Shown here piece by piece: positions 24,745-33,500 of a stretch of 64,000 nt of DNA. Under the pieces are notes generated by a model. That model saw only the letters and a list, made by a program, of their open reading frames with translations. It did no database searches and was not told the origin of the DNA. The position numbers were made by a program, and so were the translations under genes. This DNA is from Sandarakinorhabdus sp. (lineage in GTDB: Bacteria; Pseudomonadota; Alphaproteobacteria; Sphingomonadales; Sphingomonadaceae), in the NCBI GenBank assembly GCA_020692215.1, contig JAIMKW010000003.1, forward strand, positions 295,192 to 359,191, read 5' to 3'. Each line of letters begins with the position of its first letter. Position 1 is the first letter of the stretch.

Positions 24745-26031
24745 TCACGAGGTAGTGCTTGGCACTGGCAGGGCTTTCTGACCTTTGAGCGTTTGCGCTC
24801 CACCATCCAACAGCCTCTCGATTTCTGCCGCCGTCCGCTCGACAGCGAGCTTCACGGCCTCATCGATGTGCACATAGTCTTGCGTGACGTTCTGGGAGGC
24901 ATGCCCGAGCATGGCGCGGATGGTGAGTTCGGAGAACCCGAGCTCGCCGGCCATGCTGCCGAACGTGTGGCGGAGCGTATGGGCGGTGACCCCTTCGATT
25001 TTGGCCATCCGGCAGAGCCGGGCCAGACAGGCGCTGACGGCTGTATAGGGTCCGTCTCCCATGGTGGAGGGGAACACATGCGGATTGCCAGTGATTTCTG
25101 GTTGGGCCTGGATGACCGTGAGGGCAGGGGATCCGATAACTCGCAACTGTGCCCCGCTCTTGGTGTCGGGGAACGCGACATAACCAGCTGAAGCATTGAC
25201 CCAGAGCCGCTGCATCGCCTGACCTTCCTCGCGCCGAAAACCCGTGAGGAGCAGAACGCGCAGGACGGCCAGCGCAGTGCTGTTCTCGCCATTGCGCTCG
25301 GCCAGCGCCATTGCCTTGCCCAATAACTGGATTTCATCGCGGCTCAGCCGGCGGGTCCGCTTCACCCCTGCCAGCTTGCGCGCGCCCTGCGTGGGATGCT
25401 CGGGGATGAGACCCTTGTGCTTGGCGTGGGCCAGCATCGCCTGGAGCGTGCCGACGCAGCGGGCCGCAACGCCGGGACCGCCAGCGGGCCGACCACCCCG
25501 CCCGCCATCGCGGGTCTTGGCGGTCTTGCCCAAGGCGATGTCGCTCTGCATCGACTCGACATCAGCGACGGTCAGGCTCCGGGCGGGGCGCCGGCCGAGC
25601 AAAGGCTTAATGTGCGTGCGGATCCGGCTCTCGTCCATGTCGAGAGAAGAGGCCTTGATCGGCCTCATGCGCCGGCCAAGGATGCGACCTGCCCGAGCTT
25701 CAACCAGATACCAGTCGCAAAGCTCGCTGACAGTGATGGACTTCCGGGCTTCGCGAACCTCCTCGGCAGGGTCTCTGCCCACCACGACCTGCCCGAGTTT
25801 TACCTTTGCTATGTCGCGCGCCTGATCGACGGTCAGGACGCCATAGCGCCCGATCTTGCTCCTCCGGGTCCTTCCGTCGGCATTGGTGTATTTGATCACG
25901 AAGGATTTGGTGCCGGTTGCCCCAGCTCGGACACCAAATCCCTTGAGTTCGGTGTCCCACAAGAAGGTCTGGCCCGATGCAGGAGTGGCCATTACATCGA
26001 CGGCTCGTTTGTTCAGCTTGCCCAGCGCCAT
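24745..26031 (-). CDS. Tyrosine recombinase (integrase) of element A
   Basis: 428 residues. N-terminal DUF4102-type arm domain (FLWDTELKGFGVRAGATGTKSFVIKY), a core-binding domain, then the catalytic domain with the arginine in LLTGFRREE, the HxxR box HTLRHTFGS and the closing LGHASQNVTQDYVHID with its tyrosine. This is the P4/ICE class that integrates into tRNA 3' ends. The start codon is about 180 bp from a tRNA-Gly 3' fragment, its likely attachment site. It should be partnered by one of the excisionase-like HTH proteins. Confidence 0.93.
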   Translation of the reverse strand: MALGKLNKRAVDVMATPASGQTFLWDTELKGFGVRAGATGTKSFVIKYTNADGRTRRSKIGRYGVLTVDQARDIAKVKLGQVVVGRDPAEEVREARKSITVSELCDWYLVEARAGRILGRRMRPIKASSLDMDESRIRTHIKPLLGRRPARSLTVADVESMQSDIALGKTAKTRDGGRGGRPAGGPGVAARCVGTLQAMLAHAKHKGLIPEHPTQGARKLAGVKRTRRLSRDEIQLLGKAMALAERNGENSTALAVLRVLLLTGFRREEGQAMQRLWVNASAGYVAFPDTKSGAQLRVIGSPALTVIQAQPEITGNPHVFPSTMGDGPYTAVSACLARLCRMAKIEGVTAHTLRHTFGSMAGELGFSELTIRAMLGHASQNVTQDYVHIDEAVKLAVERTAAEIERLLDGGAQTLKGQKALPVPSTTS

Positions 26032-26046
26032 TGCGGCCTCCAGTCC

Positions 26047-26079
26047 GTTACGCGAGGAGCCTCGATATGCTCGCGTAAC
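26047..26079. promoter_or_regulatory. Inverted repeat upstream of the integrase
   Basis: GTTACGCGAG at 26047-26056 and CTCGCGTAAC at 26070-26079 form a perfect 10-bp inverted repeat 16 bp before the integrase start; a further CGTAACG follows. No T-run, so not a terminator. It is probably an operator or integrase/excisionase arm site. Confidence 0.5.
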
Positions 26080-26211
26080 GATAACGTAACGGCGAGGCGG
26101 AGAGTTCCAGCGTATCCGAGAGTAGGCCAGAGTGGGCTATCGATCAACAATCGACTGAAAAACAGGCCCTAATCGTGCCGTGGCGTATTGTAGCGTAGAT
26201 CGCCAATCGGG

Positions 26212-26256
26212 TTGCCAAGGTTGGGGTCGAGGGTTCGAATCCCTTCGCCCGCTCCA
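26212..26256 (+). other. tRNA-Gly(GCC) 3' fragment, candidate attachment site
   Basis: Starts with the anticodon loop TTGCCAA (26212-26218), continues through the T-arm GAGGG-TTCGAAT-CCCTT and ends with acceptor strand CGCCCGC, discriminator T and CCA at 26256. U73 and the GCC anticodon indicate tRNA-Gly. The sequence upstream does not form the D-arm or the 5' anticodon stem, so this is not a complete gene. Such 3' fragments mark the far att site of tRNA-integrating elements. Confidence 0.75.
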
Positions 26257-26787
26257 GTTTTCCTACAAAATCTCAGCAAGTTAGAATGATCGGCAATTGG
26301 TCGGTTATAGTGCCCATTGGTTGGTATCCCACCAGTATACCACCGATAAAGGCACACATCTTTTTTGGGGAAAGTCTTCCCCTGAGCCGGAGCCGCTGCG
26401 CTATCTCCGGCTACCCCTTCATGCGGGGATCCCCCGCAACGCCCCGAGAATCGGAGCGGGGCTGATGACGCGCTCTGTCCCGCAGACCTTGCGGCCTGCT
26501 CCTGAGGGCGCGGTGTTCAATGCGAAAGGCCCCGCGCGCACTCTGAACCGGCGGTCCTGATTTCATGTGCAGGCGAGGAAAGCCGACAAGCCCCGCCTTT
26601 ACACCTGCACGAGCAATGGACCGATCACCGCCTCCTTTCAGGGTGCGGTCTCTTGTGGTGGCAATCTCGCTGGCCGCTCGCGCGACACAAAGCACGGACA
26701 GGATAGAGTGAAAGGCTGGCGGGCTTCGCCGTGACGGGTTGAGGGTCGAGAGAGAGGCTCCCGGCCGCCCGTCATGGAGGTTTCCCC
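26257..26787. other. Junction region between att fragment and element B backbone
   Basis: About 530 bp with no credible gene. It holds the abutment of the two elements and, at its right end, the DUF932 leader with the conserved hairpin. A frame on the minus strand across the tRNA fragment is an artefact of antisense tRNA. Confidence 0.5.
26732..26774 (+). promoter_or_regulatory. Conserved leader hairpin before DUF932 (element B)
   Basis: TGACGGG (26732-26738) and CCCGTCA (26768-26774) enclose GAGAGAGAGGCT; ATGGAGG follows and the start codon is at 26788. Stem and loop core match the leaders of both parB genes. Confidence 0.6.
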
Positions 26788-27981
26788 ATGAATATCCAGG
26801 TTCTCGATGCCCGCCGCGATGTGAGCGGTGGCTATAAGGTTGATGTTTCCCGGGGCCAGCGCGTCGGTAGGGTTTCTTCGGAATGGTTCTCGCGGCCCGA
26901 TGACGAGCGGTTTCTCTCGCTTGGCGATCTGGCCCGATCCGTGCGCGGGCGCTCCGAGCGCAGCCGCACCCGCGTCGTCGAAACCGCGCTGATCCATGTC
27001 GAAGCAAACCGCAACGACCCCGAACGCCTGGCGCTGATACTGCCCGGCACCGATGCCCCCGTCACGCCGACGCACTGGAGCTTCGGCCAACTGGCGAGCC
27101 AGGTCGGCGCGCCTGCCGCTTATCTGCGTCAACTTCCGGCACCGCTCGCGGCGATCAACCTGCAATACGGCCTAACCTCGCATCGAGCCGAGCAGATCAA
27201 GACCCTCGAAACCGACAACGGAAGGCTCGAGCTTCGCGCCGTGACTGGACCCGATTATGGCCGGATCTACGATCATGAACTCGTCGAAGCCGTGCAGAAG
27301 ATCGCCGGCAACGGCACGGGCGACACCCGCTGGAAGGTGCCTGGCGTGCTCGACTGGTCGACTGGCATCTACAATCCCCGTGTCGATATCACCTGCGACA
27401 CCACGACACTCTATGCATCGGACCGGGACGTGTTCTTGTTCCTGGTCGACGATCTCAACCCGATCGAAGCTGGGCGTCTGCCCGACGGATCGCCCGATCT
27501 CTACTTTCGCGGGTTCTACTGCTGGAACTCCGAGGTTGGGGCGAAGACCTTGGGCATGGCGAGCTTCTACCTGCGCGCGGTTTGCCAGAACCGGAACCTG
27601 TGGGGCGTCGAAGACTTCGAAGAAATCAGCATCCGCCACAGCAAGTATGCGGCGAGCCGCTTTGCCCACGAAGCCGCACCGGCCCTGGAGGGTTTCGCGA
27701 ACTCCTCGCCTCAGCCCTTCGTCAATAGCATCAAGGCGGCGCGCGAACGCATCGTCGCTCGCACCGACGAAGATCGCAGCAACTTCCTGCGGGAACGCGG
27801 CTTCTCAAAGGCCGAAACCGGCAAGATCATCGAGACTGTGCTGGCCGAGGAAGGTCGCCCGCCGGAATCGATCTTCGACTTCGTGCAAGGCATCACCGCT
27901 CTGGCGCGCAACAAGGCGCATCAGGATGCCCGCCTCGACATGGAGGGCAAGGCAAAGAAGCTGCTCGACCGGGTCCACTGA
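26788..27981 (+). CDS. DUF932 protein, element B copy
   Basis: 397 residues starting MNIQVLDARRDVSGGYKVDVS, with GGAGGTTTCCCC ahead of the ATG. Homologous over its whole length to 23409-24599 on the opposite strand. Conserved segments include GRVSSEWFSRPDDER, DYGRIYDHELVEAVQKIAG and ISIRHSKYAASRFAHEAAPAL. Function unknown; the family is found on plasmids, ICEs and phages. It is the first gene of element B after the junction and is followed by parB. Confidence 0.9.
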   Translation: MNIQVLDARRDVSGGYKVDVSRGQRVGRVSSEWFSRPDDERFLSLGDLARSVRGRSERSRTRVVETALIHVEANRNDPERLALILPGTDAPVTPTHWSFGQLASQVGAPAAYLRQLPAPLAAINLQYGLTSHRAEQIKTLETDNGRLELRAVTGPDYGRIYDHELVEAVQKIAGNGTGDTRWKVPGVLDWSTGIYNPRVDITCDTTTLYASDRDVFLFLVDDLNPIEAGRLPDGSPDLYFRGFYCWNSEVGAKTLGMASFYLRAVCQNRNLWGVEDFEEISIRHSKYAASRFAHEAAPALEGFANSSPQPFVNSIKAARERIVARTDEDRSNFLRERGFSKAETGKIIETVLAEEGRPPESIFDFVQGITALARNKAHQDARLDMEGKAKKLLDRVH

Positions 27982-28058
27982 CCCGGTTCGTTCGGTCCCG
28001 GACAATTCTCCAGCGCGGCGCTGCCTTCTTCAGAGTGAAAGGGCGGCGCTTCGCTTCG

Positions 28059-28102
28059 TGACGGGTTGAAGCCTGAGAGAGAGTCTCGCGGGCGGCCCGT
28101 CA
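28059..28102 (+). promoter_or_regulatory. Conserved leader hairpin before parB (element B)
   Basis: TGACGGG (28059-28065) and CCCGTCA (28096-28102) enclose GAGAGAGAGTCT; ATGGAG and the parB start at 28115 follow. The preceding GAGTGAAAGG is also shared with the DUF932 leader. Confidence 0.6.
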
Positions 28103-28114
28103 TGGAGAAACCCC

Positions 28115-30187
28115 ATGACTAAGTCTTTACCCAAGCTCGTGCTCAGTTCCTCGCGCGACATCCCCTTTTCCCAATTGGTGCTGAGCCAGAAGAACGTCCG
28201 GCGCGTGAAGGCGGGCCTTTCAATCGAGGATCTGGCCGACGACATCTATCGCCGCACCCTGCTCCAAAGCCTCAATGTCCGCGCCGTCATCGGCGATGAT
28301 GGTCAAGAAACCGGCATGTTCGAGGTTCCGGCCGGTGGCCGTCGCTTCCGCGCGCTCGAACTGCTGGTGAAGTCCAAGCGGATGGCGAAGGACCAGCCGG
28401 TCCCCTGCGTGGTGCGCGAGGCGGGCATTGCCGAGGAGGATTCGCTCGCCGAGAACGTCATGCGCGTCGGGCTTCATCCGCTCGACCAGTTCCGCGCCTT
28501 CAGCGCGCTGATCGAGGCGGGTCTGTCGGAAGACGACATTGCTGCGCGCTTCTTCGTTTCGGTCTCGACGGTGCGGCAGCGACTGCGGCTTGCTTCGGTC
28601 TCGCCTACCCTGCTCGACGTTTATGGCGAAGATGGCATGTCGCTTGAGCAACTCATGGCATTTTCGGTCACCGACAATCATGCGCGTCAGGAACAAGTCT
28701 GGGAACAGATCAACCAGGGCCAACACGTTCCCGCCTACCATATCCGCCGCTTACTGACCGAAGACGCCATCGCCGCCAACGACCGGCGTGTCCGTTTCAT
28801 CGGTATCGATGCCTACACCGAGGCTGGCGGCTACGTCATGCGCGACCTGTTCTCGACCGACGAGGATGGCTGGCTGCAGGATCCGGCGCTGGTAGAACTG
28901 CTCGTCAATGAGAAGTTGTCCGAAGTGGCGCAGGAAATCGGCGGCGAAGGCTGGAAATGGGTCGAGGCCGCCATCGATCTGCCCTTCGGCTGCGAACGCG
29001 GCAAACGCCGCATTACCGGCACCACTGTTCCGCTGACCGACGAAGAGCAATCCCGGCTCGACGCGCTCGTTGAAGAATATGACGCCATCGGCGAGGAATA
29101 TCGCGATGGAAGCGACCTGCCCGACGAGGTCGATACCCGGTTGACCGAAATCGACGCGGAGATGACGCCTTTGACATCTCGCCCCGTCCTCTTCGATACC
29201 GAAGAGCAGGCACGCGCAGGCGTGTTCGTCTCGTTCACGCACGACGGACGGCTTCGGATCGACCGGGGTTATGTGCGGCCCGAGGATGAGCCGGCTGCCG
29301 ATTGCGATGATGCGACGGTCGCTGCCGAAGGTGCCGACCAGGCCTCCGGTCCGGCAATTATCGTCGCCGGTCAGATGCAGGACGAGCGGACTGCAGACGA
29401 CGAGGATGATGTCATCCGTCCGCTGCCGGATCGGCTCGTCTCCGAACTGACTGCGGTGCGCACTGTGGCGCTGCGCGATGCTCTCGCGAATTCACCGGAA
29501 GCAGCCTTCACCGCTCTGCTGCATGCGTTATGCCTATCGGTATTCCGCTCGCACGGGCAGTCTGGTTGCGTGCAGATCGGGGTGACCCAGGCCTGGCTCG
29601 GCAATGTTGCGCCAAACTTGCGCGAAACCTCGTGGAGCGTGGCAATCCAGGAACGCCACGATCAGTGGACTGAACGTTTGCCCGATGAAACCGGAGCCCT
29701 TTGGGATACCCTTACCGCACTCGCCCCCGAGGAGCAGATGGCTCTGCTCGCGCACTGCGTCAGCCAAGGCGTCAATGCGCTGTTCGAGCCAGCTAAGGGT
29801 TACGGTGGACAAGTTTCCGCGCACGGCATTGCCCAGCGGATTGGCGCCGCCGACGCACTGGCGGCTGTGGTCGGGCTCGACATGGCCGAAGTGGGTTGGA
29901 CGCCAACGGTCGACAATTATCTCGGCCGCGTGACCAAGCCCCGGATCATCGAGGCTGTGCGCGAAGCCAAGGGTGACGCGACCGCCGTTCTGATCGAGCA
30001 TCTGAAGAAGGGCGACATGGCGCGCGAGGCCGAACGGCTGCTCGAAGGCACGGGTTGGCTCCCCGAACCGCTGCGGCTGCCGGTAGTCGAAACGGCGAGC
30101 GAGGAAATCGCAGACCTGCCCGACTTCCTCAATGGCGATGCCGAACAGGCAGAGGCTCACGACGCCTACGCGATCGCTGCCGAATGA
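28115..30187 (+). CDS. ParB-like partition/nuclease-domain protein, element B copy
   Basis: 690 residues. N-terminal ParB domain (DIPFSQLVLSQKNVRRVKAG, FEVPAGGRRFRALELL, EEDSLAENVMR) and HTH (LSEDDIAARFFVSVSTVRQRLRLASVS), then a long C-terminal region ending in the conserved GWTPTVDNYLGRVTKPRIIEAV and an acidic tail. Homologous along its length to 21182-23263. In partition ParB binds centromere sites and works with ParA; no ParA is visible in element B, so a different role is possible. Confidence 0.9.
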   Translation: MTKSLPKLVLSSSRDIPFSQLVLSQKNVRRVKAGLSIEDLADDIYRRTLLQSLNVRAVIGDDGQETGMFEVPAGGRRFRALELLVKSKRMAKDQPVPCVVREAGIAEEDSLAENVMRVGLHPLDQFRAFSALIEAGLSEDDIAARFFVSVSTVRQRLRLASVSPTLLDVYGEDGMSLEQLMAFSVTDNHARQEQVWEQINQGQHVPAYHIRRLLTEDAIAANDRRVRFIGIDAYTEAGGYVMRDLFSTDEDGWLQDPALVELLVNEKLSEVAQEIGGEGWKWVEAAIDLPFGCERGKRRITGTTVPLTDEEQSRLDALVEEYDAIGEEYRDGSDLPDEVDTRLTEIDAEMTPLTSRPVLFDTEEQARAGVFVSFTHDGRLRIDRGYVRPEDEPAADCDDATVAAEGADQASGPAIIVAGQMQDERTADDEDDVIRPLPDRLVSELTAVRTVALRDALANSPEAAFTALLHALCLSVFRSHGQSGCVQIGVTQAWLGNVAPNLRETSWSVAIQERHDQWTERLPDETGALWDTLTALAPEEQMALLAHCVSQGVNALFEPAKGYGGQVSAHGIAQRIGAADALAAVVGLDMAEVGWTPTVDNYLGRVTKPRIIEAVREAKGDATAVLIEHLKKGDMAREAERLLEGTGWLPEPLRLPVVETASEEIADLPDFLNGDAEQAEAHDAYAIAAE

Positions 30188-30254
30188 ACCTCTCGCGCGG
30201 GGCGGCACCACGCCGTCCCGCGCCCCATTTCCCGACATTTGAAGGAGCCATGCA

Positions 30255-30470
30255 ATGGCAATCCCTGACTATGCCCGCACCAATTTCGAGACACTGATGA
30301 AGGCCGCCAAAGCGGGCGACCTCGCGCTGATGGAATGCACCGAGGTCGCCAGCGGCGAAACCCGCTACGTTCTGTGCGCAGTTGGCCGCGATAACGGCGA
30401 TTACGTGATGACGCCATTTGGCCATCTCGCCCCCGGCAATCCCTACGACGCCTACATCCCACCCGCCTGA
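30255..30470 (+). CDS. Small DUF6117-type protein
   Basis: 71 residues: MAIPDYARTNFETLMKAAKAGDLALMECTEVASGETRYVLCAVG followed by a proline-rich end. This matches small conserved proteins annotated DUF6117 that sit between parB and the strawberry-notch helicase gene on alphaproteobacterial elements. GAAGGAG precedes the start. Function unknown. Element A has no counterpart between parB and toprim. Confidence 0.75.
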   Translation: MAIPDYARTNFETLMKAAKAGDLALMECTEVASGETRYVLCAVGRDNGDYVMTPFGHLAPGNPYDAYIPPA

Positions 30471-30517
30471 GCGCAGGGCCGGACCACTCAATCTGTCCAA
30501 TTCAAAGGAACAATCCC

Positions 30518-33500
30518 ATGACCAACTCGCCTTTGGCGGGTGCTGCCGAGCGCCCGCTTTACTCCGCTTGCTCGCAGCAAACCGCTGCCTCGATCATCGC
30601 CGCAGCCCATGACCTCCTTGGCCATTTTGCCGCCGGACACGGGATCGACGCCCCTGCCATTCGCACCGCGATGCAATCCGCCTTTGGCGCAAGCGATGCG
30701 AGCGGAGCCTGGGACTGGAAAGCCGCTTACGAAGCGGTCGAGGTCGCCCAGTTACTCTTCATGCGCCGCTATGGTCCGGCCATTCATGCCAAGACCATCG
30801 ACCCATTCGAACGGCTGCAGCTCGTTGATCGCATTGCCCGGCTCGCACCGACCCAGACCCGGCGCAGCGAGGAAATGCAGACTTACCAGCAATTCTCGAC
30901 ACCGTTAGGACTGGCATGGGTGGCTGGATTTGCGGCGTCCTTCAGTCCTGGCGAGCTGGTGCTTGAGCCTTCAGCGGGCACGGGGCTGCTCGCAATCCAG
31001 GCCGAACTCGCTGGATGCAGGATCGCATTGAATGAAGTTGCAGAGGTGCGTGCGGCACTGCTCGGCAGCCTGTTCGAAGGCTCGCCCGTGTCGATGCACG
31101 ATGGCGCGCAGATCCATGACCGGCTGGATGCAGGCTTGGTGCCGAGTTGCGTCGTCATGAATCCGCCATTCTCGACCGCACTTCATGTCGAGACCCGCGT
31201 GGCCGATGCAGCTTTCCGGCATTTGTCATCCGCAATGGCGCGACTTGCCGACGGCGGGAGACTTGTTTCAATCACCGGGGCGAACTGCGCGCCTGATCAC
31301 AAGGTGTGGCGCGACGGCTTCGTCCGGCTGCAGGACAAGGCACGCGTGGTCTTCTCCGCTACCATAGCTGGCAGCGTCTTCGCACCGCATGGCACATCGG
31401 TCGAGGCACGGCTGACGGTGATCGACAAGGTGCCTGCGGACGATCCAGCGCAGTTTCCGGCATCGTTTGGGCTGGCCCCTGATCTTGTGACCTTGCTGCA
31501 CTGGTTGATGGGCAGCCTCCCGCCGCGTCAGCCCATCGCGGAACCGGCAATCCAACCGCTGGTCGCCTTCCGCAACTCTCCAGCCATCAAAACAGCAGGG
31601 TCGAAGCCGCGCTTGGTTCCAACTCAGGCACCGGAGCCATCAGGCGTGCCCCTCGACTATGAGTTGATCGATTGGCAATCGCCGAGCGACGGCAAACTTT
31701 CCGACACGCTCTATGAGCCTTATACGCTCCAATCGATCCGCATCACCGGTGCCCAGCCGCATCCCGCCCGACTGGTGCAATCGGCGGCGATGTCCTCTGT
31801 CGCACCGCCCAAGCCGCGCTACCGCCCACATTTGCCTGCGGGCCTCGTCGAACAGGGACTGCTGTCCGATGCCCAGCTGGAATCGGTCATCTATGCTGGC
31901 GAAGCCCATGCCGACCATCTCACTGGCAACTGGTCAGTCGATGCGACCTGGGACAAGGTCGAAGCCGCGCCCGATGAGTACGAGACTGCCGTCCGGTTTC
32001 GCAAAGGCTGGTTCCTCGGCGACGGCACCGGCGCGGGCAAGGGTCGCCAGGTTGCGGGCATATTGCTCGACAACTGGCTCAAGGGCCGCAGACGTGCGGT
32101 GTGGATCTCCAAATCCGACAAGCTGCTCGAAGATGCCCAGCGCGACTGGAAGGCCTTGGGGCAGGAGCCGCTGTTGGTTACTCCGCTCGCTCGCTTCCGC
32201 CAGGGAACGCCCATCCGGCTTGAGCAAGGCATCCTTTTTACAACCTATGCCACGCTACGCTCCGACGCCCGAGAAAACCGGGTTTCGCGGGTCCAGCAGA
32301 TCGTTGATTGGCTGGGGACCGACTTCGACGGGGTCATTGTCTTCGACGAGAGCCATGCCATGCAGAATGCCGGTGGCGGCAAATCAGACCGGGGCGATTC
32401 TGCTCCTTCCCAGCAAGGGCGTGCCGGACTTCGCCTGCAACACGCGCTACCCGATGCCCGCATCCTCTACGTCTCGGCGACCGGCGCAACCACGGTCGAG
32501 AACCTTGCCTATGCCCAGCGGCTCGGGCTGTGGGGCGGCGCGGACTTCCCGTTCGACAAGCGCACCGATTTCGTCGCGGCCATCGAAGCGGGCGGCGTCG
32601 CGGCAATGGAAGTGCTGGCACGCGACCTCAAGGCGCTCGGCCTTTATGCCGCCCGCTCGCTCTCCTACGAAGGCGTCGAATATGAGCTGGTCGAACATCA
32701 GCTGACCCCGGATCAGGTCCGCATCTACGATGCCTATGCCGGGGCCTTTCAGGTGATACACAGCAATCTCGATGCCGCGCTGGAGGCCGCGAACGTCACC
32801 AGCAGCAGCGAGGGCACGCTTAACCGCCAAGCCAAATCAGCGGCACGCTCGGCCTTCGAATCTGCCAAGCAGCGCTTCTTCAATCATCTGATCACGGCGA
32901 TGAAGACCCCGACCCTGATCGCTGCGATCGATCAGGGCTTTGCCGATGGCCATGCCGCCGTGGTGCAGATCGTTTCGACCGGGGAAGCGCTACTGTCGCG
33001 CCGTCTCGCCGACATCGATCCGGGCGAGTGGAACGACGTCCAGGTGGACATCACGCCGCGTGAATATGTTCTGGACTACCTCCTTCACAGCTTCCCAACC
33101 CAGCTCCACGAGAGCTTCACCGACGGCGATGGCAATCTGGCCTCCCGGCCTGCCTATGATGACAACGGCAATGTCGTTCAGTGCCGCGAAGCCATCGAAC
33201 GGCGCGATCGGCTGATTGAGCAGCTCGCCTCAATGGAACCGGTGCAAGGCGCGCTCGACCAGATCGTCCAGCGGTTCGGCACCGACATGGTCGCCGAAGT
33301 GACGGGCCGCTCGCGGCGCATTGTCCGCAAGGTCGAAATGGGAGGCGACTGGCTCGCCGTCGAGAACCGGCCTGCCCATGCCAACCTTGCCGAAGCGCAG
33401 GCGTTCATGGAGGACAGGAAGCAGATCCTCGTCTTCTCCGACGCTGGAGGCACCGGACGCAGCTACCATGCGGACATTGGAGCTAAGAACCAGCGGCTGC

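Noticed and set aside
26160..26256. Complete tRNA-Gly gene at the junction
   Set aside because: The anticodon loop, T-arm and acceptor 3' strand are present, but no D-arm or 5' acceptor strand fits upstream, so only a fragment is called.
26169..26357. Minus-strand small frame containing GAGEGIRTLDPNLGNP
   Set aside because: A known artefact: antisense translation of a tRNA 3' end.
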